Below are positions 7,652-15,876 of a stretch of 35,013 nt of DNA, one piece after another. Under the pieces are notes generated by a model. That model was not told the DNA's origin and searched no databases. It saw nothing but the letters and a program-made list of their open reading frames with translations. The DNA is from Gammaproteobacteria bacterium. GTDB taxonomy: Bacteria > Pseudomonadota > Gammaproteobacteria > Steroidobacterales > Steroidobacteraceae. The position numbers were made by a program, and so were the translations under genes. The stretch's first letter is position 1, and the number at the start of each line of letters is the position of its first letter. The stretch spans positions 1 to 35,013 of the forward strand of contig JASHTA010000458.1 of the NCBI GenBank assembly GCA_030040795.1, given 5' to 3'.

Positions 7652-9736
7652 ATGTTCAACGAGAGCCAGCAACGCTATCTGGTGAGCCGGCTACGCAGCA
7701 TCGACGAGATGCTGAGCGAGGCGGTCGAGCGCCTTGCGCCCTCCGATAGCGGCCAGGTCTTTCGCGCCGTCGACGCCGATGCGACGCCCGCTCAGCGCAA
7801 GGTCCTCGCCGATCATCTCGCTCAGGTGCGCTTCGCGCTGCGCCGCTTCATGCTTGCCCGTCAGCTGCGCGACGAGCGCCGACCGACCGGAGGGTTGTGG
7901 TCCCTCCAGACCACGCTCGCTTTTGCGCAGGTTGCCGCGGAGGAGCTCAGACCCAAGTACTGGAGCGGCTACGGCGAGGTGGATCCCGAGTCCGCGGCGG
8001 CCGCCGAGCGCCTCGCGGCAGAGCTCGTGACACTGCTGCATCGGATGCAGGATTCCATCGCCCGGGGCGCGATGGGCGGACTTGCCGAGCGGATCGAGCG
8101 GCTGTCGAGCACACGCGAGGAGATTGCCCTCCTCAAGGAGCTGGAGCGCATCATCTCCCATCATGGGCTCCTCGAGCTGCGCGCGCCGCTCGAGGCGCTG
8201 GTGGAGCGAGCCGCATCGCCGCGCTTCGAGATTGCGGTCTTCGGCCGGGTGAGTGCCGGAAAGTCCTCTCTTCTCAACTGGTGGCTGGGCACCGCGCTGC
8301 TGCCCACCGGCATCACGCCGGTTACGGCGGTGCCGACCCGCATCGTGCACGGGAATGCGGCGCGCGTGCGGATCGAGCGGACCGGCGCCGCGCCGGTCGA
8401 AGTTCCCGTCGAGGATCTCGCGGCCTACATCAGCGAGCAAGGCAATCCGGCGAACGTCAAGCGAGTCCTGCGTGTTCTCATCGAAGCGCCCGCTTTGCGT
8501 CTCGAGGGCGGTATCCGCCTGGTTGACACACCGGGACTCGGTTCCCTGGCGACGGTCGGCGCGGCGCAGACGCTCGAATACCTGCCGCAGTGCGACCTCG
8601 GCGTCCTGCTCATCGAGGCCGGAGCACCTGTGGCGCCGGACGATCTCGACGTGGCCCGGGCACTTCTCGATGGAGGGAGCGACCTCGTCATCGCCTTGAG
8701 CAAGGCCGACCGGTTGAGCAGCGAAGAGCTCGAAGAGGCGCTGGCGTATGTCAAAGGGCAGTTCGAAGCTCGGCTCTCGATACCCTGCACGGTGCGGCCC
8801 GTCAGCACGGTCTCGGGGCACGAGGCACTGGCGGAGGCATGGTTTGCGGAGACCTTCGCGCCCCGCCTTGCGAGCCACACCGAGCGGGCGGCCGAGGCCC
8901 TCCGGCGCAAGATCGCCGTGCTGCGCGAATCGGTCGTCGCCGTGCTCGATGCGCGGCTGGGGCCCCCACATGCGGGATCGTCTGCGGAAGCCTCGAGCTC
9001 GGCCAAGGCTCCCCCGGTGGCCGACAGCTCGATGCGGCTCCACGACCGGATTGCACAAGTGCGCTCCGACTTCGAGCGGGCGAGATCGGAGCTGCTCGAT
9101 TTCAAGATTCGGCTGCCTCGCTTCAATGTCCGCGTGGTCGAAAGTGCGGCACGCGAGCTCGCCGGCTGCTGGATGGAAGGCGATCGGACCGCGGAACGAA
9201 CCCGGGATCGCGTGGCGGCGGCCATCGCCGGCTGTGCCGACGAGGTGGGACATGCGGTCATGAGCCGGCTCGATGAGCTGTGGGACAGCGTGATGCGAAT
9301 CGTCGAGGACAGCGCTCCCCACTTTGAGCGTGGAGCGATGGACGCCGAGAGCGCAAGGCGCGAGGCGGAGCGGGAGATCGCGCGGCCCCGCGGCCGTCCG
9401 GTATTCGATACGGCCGCGGTGTTGAGAAACCCGCTCCGGTGGGCTTCGCCCCAGTGGCTCCCCCGCTGGTCGCGCGTGCTGCTGGCGATCGCGCGGGCGC
9501 GCTTGAGACGGACGGTGCTTCCCGCCCTCACGACTCAGCTCGGTGTGTATGGCGATGCCCTTCACCACTGGGCGGTGGACTGCCTGGATCAACTGGGGCG
9601 CCGGTTCGATGCCGCGGTCGCGGCGCGCGAGAGCGCGGAGCGGTTCAGCGCGGAGCGCCCACTCACGGCGGAGGCGGCACGGGCCGCCCGGCGCGATCTC
9701 GAGCGGCTACAGCAGTGGCCGGCGGACGCGGCGTGA
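7652..9736 (+). CDS. Dynamin-like large GTPase (DLP 1)
   Basis: G1 GRVSAGKSS, G3 DTPGLGS, G4-like SKAD, DLP motif YISEQGNPANVKRV. Confidence 0.88.
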   Translation: MFNESQQRYLVSRLRSIDEMLSEAVERLAPSDSGQVFRAVDADATPAQRKVLADHLAQVRFALRRFMLARQLRDERRPTGGLWSLQTTLAFAQVAAEELRPKYWSGYGEVDPESAAAAERLAAELVTLLHRMQDSIARGAMGGLAERIERLSSTREEIALLKELERIISHHGLLELRAPLEALVERAASPRFEIAVFGRVSAGKSSLLNWWLGTALLPTGITPVTAVPTRIVHGNAARVRIERTGAAPVEVPVEDLAAYISEQGNPANVKRVLRVLIEAPALRLEGGIRLVDTPGLGSLATVGAAQTLEYLPQCDLGVLLIEAGAPVAPDDLDVARALLDGGSDLVIALSKADRLSSEELEEALAYVKGQFEARLSIPCTVRPVSTVSGHEALAEAWFAETFAPRLASHTERAAEALRRKIAVLRESVVAVLDARLGPPHAGSSAEASSSAKAPPVADSSMRLHDRIAQVRSDFERARSELLDFKIRLPRFNVRVVESAARELAGCWMEGDRTAERTRDRVAAAIAGCADEVGHAVMSRLDELWDSVMRIVEDSAPHFERGAMDAESARREAEREIARPRGRPVFDTAAVLRNPLRWASPQWLPRWSRVLLAIARARLRRTVLPALTTQLGVYGDALHHWAVDCLDQLGRRFDAAVAARESAERFSAERPLTAEAARAARRDLERLQQWPADAA

Positions 9737-10491
9737 GGCGTGGAGAGCCCGGAATGGCCGAAATGCGCTGGCCCCCCGGCTTCGTGTCGGAGTTGGCGCG
9801 GCGCCTGCGGCATGGGGAGCATCTGGCGCTTTGGGGTCCGCGCGGCAGCGGCAAATCCGCCGTCCTCGCGGAGCTTCAGGCGCGGCTGATCCGCATGCAG
9901 GTGCCCTGCGGTCTCTCACCCTCCACGACTTCGCTCGACGACATCACACGCGCGCTGGAGAGAGCCTATCCGGGTGTGGATACGGTGGAAATCGGACGGC
10001 GCACCGCCCGTGCACGGCTGTGGTGGGTTGCCGATCAGCACCCCGGGGTGCTGCTCCTCGATCACTTGTCGGATGTGAGCAATGCCATGGTCGCCTTCCT
10101 GCGCCGGTTGCACGGTGGCGTGATCGGCGCGCTCTCCGCGCTCGATGTCGACGACGAGCGCGAGCGGCGGGAGGTGAAGCCTTGGCGTTACGGCGCGATG
10201 TCCGTGCGCATGCCACTGACCTCCCGCTCCCGCTTGCGAAGGCTGCTGCGGGCGCGCCGTGCGCGTCTCGGCCTGCCGCCGCTCGATGAGAATCTGGAGC
10301 ATCGATTCCTGCACGCGGCACGGGGCCGACCCGGCTGGATCGTCCGATGCACCGAGCTCGAGTGCGATCGGCGCTACTGGTGCGAGCACGGGTTGCTCGT
10401 CACCGTGCTCTGCACGGACGCGGAGGTCGCGGTGCGCTTTGGCGCGCTCGATCTGCTTCGCCCCGCAGCGGACGCGGAGCCGCGCGTGTGA
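9733..10491 (+). CDS. Small P-loop ATPase/NTPase (GTG start at 9733 overlapping the preceding stop; ATG 9754 alternative)
   Basis: Walker A GPRGSGKS, Walker B-like HPGVLLLDHL; GTGA overlap with the upstream stop. Confidence 0.75.
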   Translation: MRRGEPGMAEMRWPPGFVSELARRLRHGEHLALWGPRGSGKSAVLAELQARLIRMQVPCGLSPSTTSLDDITRALERAYPGVDTVEIGRRTARARLWWVADQHPGVLLLDHLSDVSNAMVAFLRRLHGGVIGALSALDVDDERERREVKPWRYGAMSVRMPLTSRSRLRRLLRARRARLGLPPLDENLEHRFLHAARGRPGWIVRCTELECDRRYWCEHGLLVTVLCTDAEVAVRFGALDLLRPAADAEPRV

Positions 10492-12053
10492 CGGACGACC
10501 GGCCGTCCTTCAGCAGCATCCTTTTTGATCGTCCCTCCTGCGGCGCGGACGAGCGGCGGGGCGAGCCGGAGTGCTTCGGAGATCTGCATCTGGATCAGAT
10601 CGTGGCGGCGGTGACGGCGGGGCGCGGCGAATACGAGCTGCAATCTCTCTTCCATGCCCCTCTGCAGAGCATCGCGGCCATTCACTATCGCCACGAGGTT
10701 TTCCGCGATCTGGAGGATCGCGTGCTGCGTGCGCGGGTCGGCGCCTTCGGCGAGGCCATGCGGAGCGTGCGGGAGCGCCTCGCTCAGTCGCAGAAGGCAC
10801 ATTACCGCCTGCAGCAGCAGCGCTGGTTTCTCGATGCCGCGAGCCTCTATTGCGAGGCTGTCGTGCGGCTGCACGCGGATCTCGGCGCGACCCAGGTGCA
10901 ATCGCGCGGGCTGTGCGCTTTGCGCGGCTTTCTGGGTCCATTCGTGCGCTCCGAGGGATTCGGATCGATGCGCGATGAGGCACGGCGGATCGCCGAGGCT
11001 CTCGCGGCGATCCGCTACGAGCTGTACATCGACGGCGCTCGCATCGAGGTGCGGCGCGATCAGGGCGAGCCCGACTACGGCGCCGAGGTGTCGAAGGTTT
11101 TCGCCAAGTTCGAGCGGCCGGGAGCCAAGGAGTACCGATTCCGTTTCCACGAGTACCGGGACATGAATCACGTGGAAGCGGAGATCCTCGAGCGCGTCGC
11201 CCTGCTCTTCCAGAGCACCTTCGCCGCGCTCGCGGCGTTCTGCGATCGCTATCGCGAGGCGGCGTTCGATCCCACGATTCTGCGGTTCGACCGGGAGGTG
11301 CAATTCTATCTCGCGTATCTCGAGCACAGGGCTCACATCGAGGCCGCCGGCCTTGCCTTCTGCTATCCGGAAGTCAGTGACCGCTCGAAGGCCGAAGGGG
11401 GCGAGGCGTTCTTCGACCTTGCGCTCGCGGGCCGCCTCGCAGCCGAGCGCAAGGCAGTCGTGACCAACGACTTCCATCTCGAAGGCGCGGAGCGAGTCCT
11501 CGTCGTCTCCGGCGCCAATCAGGGAGGCAAAACCACGTTCGCCCGCGCATTCGGCCAGCTTCACTATCTTGCCGCGCTCGGATGCCCGGTGCCGGCGCGC
11601 AAGGCGCGGCTCCTGCTCTTCGATGGGCTTTATACGCACTTCGAGCGGGAGGAGCGCGTCGAGAGCCTGCGCGGCAAGCTCGAGGATGAGCTCCTTCGGA
11701 TGAGACGCATCCTCGATGCGGCCACCGCGCGCAGCGTCCTCATCATGAACGAGAGTTTCGGCTCCACGACGCTCGAGGATGCGCTCTACCTCGGGCAGCG
11801 GGTTCTGCGCCGAGTGATCGACCGGGACCTCATCTGTGTCTGCGTGACTTTCGTCGAGGAGCTCGCCTCGCTCGATCGGGCGACGGTCAGCATGGTGAGC
11901 CAGGTCGATCCGGCAGACCCCACGGTGAGGACCTTCCGCGTGGTGAGGCAGCCTGCGGACGGGCTCGCCCACGCCCTCGCGATCGCCCGCAAGCATCATC
12001 TCCGCTACGAGGAGATCCGAGCGCGCATCGTGGCCCGGAGCGCTTCCGCATGA
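10488..12053 (+). CDS. MutS-like ATPase A (no mismatch-recognition domain apparent)
   Basis: GTG start at 10488 overlapping upstream stop; Walker A SGANQGGKTTFARAFGQ, Walker B-like SVLIMNESFGSTT aligned to the MutS ATPase core. Confidence 0.85.
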   Translation: MTDDRPSFSSILFDRPSCGADERRGEPECFGDLHLDQIVAAVTAGRGEYELQSLFHAPLQSIAAIHYRHEVFRDLEDRVLRARVGAFGEAMRSVRERLAQSQKAHYRLQQQRWFLDAASLYCEAVVRLHADLGATQVQSRGLCALRGFLGPFVRSEGFGSMRDEARRIAEALAAIRYELYIDGARIEVRRDQGEPDYGAEVSKVFAKFERPGAKEYRFRFHEYRDMNHVEAEILERVALLFQSTFAALAAFCDRYREAAFDPTILRFDREVQFYLAYLEHRAHIEAAGLAFCYPEVSDRSKAEGGEAFFDLALAGRLAAERKAVVTNDFHLEGAERVLVVSGANQGGKTTFARAFGQLHYLAALGCPVPARKARLLLFDGLYTHFEREERVESLRGKLEDELLRMRRILDAATARSVLIMNESFGSTTLEDALYLGQRVLRRVIDRDLICVCVTFVEELASLDRATVSMVSQVDPADPTVRTFRVVRQPADGLAHALAIARKHHLRYEEIRARIVARSASA

Positions 12054-13630
12054 AGGCGCATCTGATGTTTCAGGACCGCGACTTCGACGCGAAAGCCGCG
12101 TTGCCGCGATCGGCCCAGGCGTTGACGCAGGACCTCGGGCTCGATGCGCTGTTCGATGCAATGGCGCAGGGCGACGAGTTCCTGCAGGACGTGGCGCGGC
12201 ACGCCGTGCTGACGAGCCTCGCGGATCCCGGGCAGATCGCCTATCGCCAGCGCGTTCTGGAGGACTCCCTCGCGCATCCCGACATCGCGAGGGACATGTA
12301 TGCGCTTGCGGTGGACGCGATCGAGCGTGAGAGACGGATCTGGGGCTGGACGCTCGACCGGCATCCGGAGAGCGTGCTCCGCCGTTCGCTCGATGTGCTG
12401 CGTCTTTTCGTCGAGATCCTGAGGAAGCTGAAGCGGATCGCCGAGGAGCGGGCGGAAGAGGTCCGCTCGGAAGGCTTCACGGGCCTATTTGCGATGCTGC
12501 GGACCGAGCTCGGCGAGGAGTATCTCGGGGAGGTCGAGCATCACCTCTCGCGCCTCGAGCTGCGCCGAGGCATGGTCCTCGGCGCGAAGCTCGGGGAGGG
12601 GAACAAGGCCGCCGGCTACGACCTGCGCAAATCCTCCGAGAGCCGAGGCGGCCTGCTGCAGCGGATTCAAACCTGGGTGGGACAGATCGGAAGCGATGAG
12701 CGATCGAGTCATGCCTTCGAGATCGACCCGCGTGATGAGGCCGGTCATCAGGCGCTCGGCGACATTCGCAGCCGCGGACTCGCCGTTGTCGCCATGAGAG
12801 TGGGGGACGCGGCCGATCACACGCTCGGCTTCTTCAGGATGCTGCGCGCCGAGCTGGCGTTCTATGTGGGTTGCCTCAACCTCCGGGACCGCCTGGCGGG
12901 AAAGGGCGAAGGGGTGTCGATCCCGCACACGGCACCGGCGGCGGACGAAGCACTTGCCGGCCGAGGCCTGTACGACATCGCGTTGGCGCTCAGCATGGAC
13001 GGCCGGGTCGTGGCCAACGACTTCAGCGCCGACGGCAAGCGCCTGATCATGATCACAGGCGCGAACCGCGGTGGCAAAACGACGTTCCACCGCAGCCTCG
13101 GGCAAGCCCAGCTGATGATGCAATGTGGCCTCTTCGTTCCGGCGGCGTTTTTCCGTGCAAGCCTCTGCGCCGGCGTGTTCACGCATTACAAGCGCGAGGA
13201 GGACGCCGGCATGAGGACGGGCAAGCTCGAGGAGGAGCTCAATCGGATGAGCGCGGTCGTGGACGAGCTGCGGCCGGGCAGCCTCATGCTGTTCAATGAA
13301 TCATTCGCCTCGACGAACGAGCGCGAGGGATCGGAGATCGCGCGCCAGATCGTGCAGGCGCTCCTGGACTCGGACGTGAGGGTCGCCTATGTCACGCACC
13401 TCTACGATCTCGCGCACGGGCTCCATCGTGCGCGGATGGGGACGGCGCTCTTTCTTCGCGCGGAGCGCCTGGCGGACGGTCGCCGGACGTTTCGCGTATT
13501 GGAAGGCGAGCCGCTGCCGACGAGCTACGGCCCGGACCTCTACAGCAGAATCTTCAGCGCGCCGCAGTCCGATGCGCCGAGTAGCGGCGGCCGACCCATG
13601 CAAAGAGAGGTACGGCCGCAAGCTGGGTGA
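12050..13630 (+). CDS. MutS-like ATPase B
   Basis: ATGA overlap with upstream gene; Walker A TGANRGGKTTFHRSLGQ, Walker B-like SLMLFNESFASTN. Confidence 0.85.
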   Translation: MKAHLMFQDRDFDAKAALPRSAQALTQDLGLDALFDAMAQGDEFLQDVARHAVLTSLADPGQIAYRQRVLEDSLAHPDIARDMYALAVDAIERERRIWGWTLDRHPESVLRRSLDVLRLFVEILRKLKRIAEERAEEVRSEGFTGLFAMLRTELGEEYLGEVEHHLSRLELRRGMVLGAKLGEGNKAAGYDLRKSSESRGGLLQRIQTWVGQIGSDERSSHAFEIDPRDEAGHQALGDIRSRGLAVVAMRVGDAADHTLGFFRMLRAELAFYVGCLNLRDRLAGKGEGVSIPHTAPAADEALAGRGLYDIALALSMDGRVVANDFSADGKRLIMITGANRGGKTTFHRSLGQAQLMMQCGLFVPAAFFRASLCAGVFTHYKREEDAGMRTGKLEEELNRMSAVVDELRPGSLMLFNESFASTNEREGSEIARQIVQALLDSDVRVAYVTHLYDLAHGLHRARMGTALFLRAERLADGRRTFRVLEGEPLPTSYGPDLYSRIFSAPQSDAPSSGGRPMQREVRPQAG

Positions 13631-14813
13631 TCACGCAGAAGCCGATCGCGGCAGGAATCGAGCGATCGTAGAGCATCCCGATCGCGGCGCTTCCCACGAA
13701 CCAGAAGAGGCCATAGCCCGCGGTGAAGAGTCCGAACGCCGAGGCGCGGCGGTCCGCGGCGATCATCGGCGAGACGGCGGCCGGAATGATCGATTCGTGC
13801 ACGCCGATGCCGAGTCCCCAGATTGCCGCGCCGATGAGGGCAACGGTGAAGTTGCCGAGGAACACGAGCGGCGCGAACGCGGCCGCGACCACCGTCAGGA
13901 CGATGAGCACCTTGAATCCGAAGCGATCGAACAACTTCCCGAAGACGAGCGAGCCGGTCCCGCTCACGGCCATCGCGACGGAGTAGAAAATCGCGACCCA
14001 TTCGGCGGGTACCACGGCGTGGCGCGACCAGTGGTACGCGATCAAGGGATAATCCGCGAAACCGGCGGCGACGAGCGCCGCTCCGGCCAGGTAGACCCAG
14101 TAAAGACTCGGCAACTGCTTGGCGCTCACGTCGGGCGGTTGAGGCGGCTCGAGGTCCTGAGGACGGGGATAGAGCCAACGGGCGGTGAGGACCAGCGCGA
14201 TGTTGATCGCGGCAGGGATCAGCAGAGCCGCAAAGGCCCGGTGGTAGTCGGCTCGGCGCGCGAGCAAAGCCGCGACGGCGAGCGGACCCGTAAGCGCGCC
14301 GAATTGATCGAGCGCTTCGTGCAAGCCGAACGCCCAGCCGTAGCCCCCGATCTGGCGGCCCGCATGAGAGAGCATGACGTCGCGCGGCGGATTTCGCGTC
14401 GCCTTGCCGACTCGCTCGAGAACGATCAGCGCCGCCGCGGCGGGCCAGCTGCGGGCGAGTGCGAGCGCCGGAACCGAAGCCATCTGGACGACGTAGCCGA
14501 GAATCGTGATCGCCCAGAATTCGCCCGTTGCATCCGCCCACCGCCCGGAGAGAAGTCGCAGGCCGTAGCCTGCCAGCTCGCCGAGGCCCATGATGATGCC
14601 GATCGCCGTGGCGGTGACGCCGAGCGATCCCAGGAAGGGACCCAAGATGCTCCTCGAGCCCTCGTAGGTCGCATCGGCGAAGAAGCTCAACAGGCCGATC
14701 AGCAGAACAAAACGCAGCGCGAGGCGGCGCGCCCGGGCCGCGTCGGCTGTCGCTCCCGTGCGCCCGGCAGTCCTGGCGGCCGAAGGCGAGCGGTCTCGAT
14801 CGCTCAGTCGCAT
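13554..14813 (-). CDS. MFS transporter
   Basis: Start MRLSDRDRS at 14813; 12-TM-like hydrophobic pattern, LLSFFADATYEGSRSILGPFLGSLG, GKATRNPPRDVML. Confidence 0.85.
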   Translation of the reverse strand: MRLSDRDRSPSAARTAGRTGATADAARARRLALRFVLLIGLLSFFADATYEGSRSILGPFLGSLGVTATAIGIIMGLGELAGYGLRLLSGRWADATGEFWAITILGYVVQMASVPALALARSWPAAAALIVLERVGKATRNPPRDVMLSHAGRQIGGYGWAFGLHEALDQFGALTGPLAVAALLARRADYHRAFAALLIPAAINIALVLTARWLYPRPQDLEPPQPPDVSAKQLPSLYWVYLAGAALVAAGFADYPLIAYHWSRHAVVPAEWVAIFYSVAMAVSGTGSLVFGKLFDRFGFKVLIVLTVVAAAFAPLVFLGNFTVALIGAAIWGLGIGVHESIIPAAVSPMIAADRRASAFGLFTAGYGLFWFVGSAAIGMLYDRSIPAAIGFCVITQLAAVPLFAWVGRRYSAHRTAAR

Positions 14814-15157
14814 TCTCCGACGGACGGAGGATCGGCCTGGTCCGGATTGATCACGCCGAAGCAGGCCGGCGTATACGCGTAGAAGAGGCGCACCTTCTCC
14901 CGGTGCAGCAAGTCGAGGAGCTTCTGGGCCTCCTCCGGCGTCACGATGAATTCCACTTCGACCGTGAGCGCCCCGGCGAGCTCGAAGAAGCGAGCCTCGT
15001 GCAAGACGTGGTGGCGGCCGAAGCCACCCATCGCCTTGAAGGCGGAGCCGCCGCGGATGCCCAACTTGTTGCCTTCGGCAAGGAGCCACTCCCACACGAG
15101 CTTGCCGTGATGCCGGTGATTCTCATGCACGTAGAAGCGAAAGAAGGACCCTTGCAT
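14804..15157 (-). CDS. DUF190 family protein (CrcB-associated)
   Basis: GKLVWEWLLAEGNKLGIRGGSAFKAMGGFGRHHVLHEARFFELAGALTVEVEFIV typical of DUF190; located next to crcB. Confidence 0.88.
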   Translation of the reverse strand: MQGSFFRFYVHENHRHHGKLVWEWLLAEGNKLGIRGGSAFKAMGGFGRHHVLHEARFFELAGALTVEVEFIVTPEEAQKLLDLLHREKVRLFYAYTPACFGVINPDQADPPSVGECD

Positions 15158-15216
15158 GACTCGTTCCTCGCCCCGCGTTCCGAAGTCCGCTCGTCTCGCC
15201 TCAGCCCCTCAGCCCT

Positions 15217-15597
15217 TCAGCCCTTCAGCCACTCCACGGTACCGATCCCGGCGACCGTCATGAGCACGGACCCGCCGAGATGGATCGCGATGGCCGCAAG
15301 CGCCCACGGCATTTCCGCGCCCCGCAGGAGCGTCACGAGTTCCGCGGAGAAGGTGGAGAACGTCGTGAGACCCCCGCAAAACCCCGTGATGACGAACAGG
15401 CGCCACTCGGGAGCGAGCGCCGAGAAGCTCGAGAAGAACGCGATGGCCGCGCCGATGATGTAGCCGCCGATGAGGTTGGCCGCGATGGTTCCGGGCGGAA
15501 TGGTCGGGAAGAGACTGTTGAGCCTTGTGCCGAGCCACCAGCGCAGCAGGGCACCGAGACTCGCTCCGAGACTGATAGCAACGATCGACTTCCACAT
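15217..15597 (-). CDS. crcB: Fluoride channel/exporter CrcB (Fluc)
   Basis: [19 protein letters not shown]...[16 protein letters not shown]...[15 protein letters not shown]. Confidence 0.95.
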   Translation of the reverse strand: MWKSIVAISLGASLGALLRWWLGTRLNSLFPTIPPGTIAANLIGGYIIGAAIAFFSSFSALAPEWRLFVITGFCGGLTTFSTFSAELVTLLRGAEMPWALAAIAIHLGGSVLMTVAGIGTVEWLKG

Positions 15598-15685
15598 TCA
15601 CGTGCCCCTCCGCCGCCGGAGCGAGAGCCGTCCGAGATCGGGCCGATGAGTCTACGACATCTCACAGCGCACATCTCGCGGCCCG

Positions 15686-15714
15686 TTGACGGCCTTCAGT
15701 CCTCACCGTAATCT
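15686..15714 (+). promoter_or_regulatory. Candidate sigma70-type promoter upstream of R3
   Basis: TTGACG (15686-15691), 17-bp spacer, TAATCT (15709-15714). Confidence 0.55.
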
Positions 15715-15723
15715 TGCCGCCAC

Positions 15724-15770
15724 GGGGATGGAGTCCCCCGCGAACCGCTCTCGATGCTAATGACTCCTGC
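15724..15770 (+). ncRNA. Fluoride riboswitch-like element (crcB motif) R3, plus-oriented, no evident cognate gene
   Basis: GGGGATGGAGTCCCCCGCGAACCGCTCTCGATGCTAATGACTCCTGC: P1 GGGG/CCCC with 8-nt loop ATGGAGTC, pseudoknot GGAGTC/GACTCC, AACCGC, GCTAATGA; P2 is weak. Confidence 0.75.
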
Positions 15771-15876
15771 CCAGTGTGTCGGATTGCACGCGCGGCAGGA
15801 GCATGCATGCCGGCCGCGTAGCGGGTATGCCATGCGCCAAGAGCACGCCGAGTCGTTCGCGCTTGAAAAGCCCTGC

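Noticed and set aside
7691-9592. 633-aa minus-strand ORF
   Set aside because: Antisense to the dynamin-like GTPase with intact G1/G3 motifs; no domain recognised.
10374-12161. 595-aa minus-strand ORF
   Set aside because: Antisense to MutS-like ATPase A; no recognisable domain.
10488-13630. Canonical mismatch-repair MutS annotation
   Set aside because: Proteins are only about 520 aa, lack an evident mismatch-recognition domain, and have NE instead of DE in Walker B; only the ATPase core is MutS-like.
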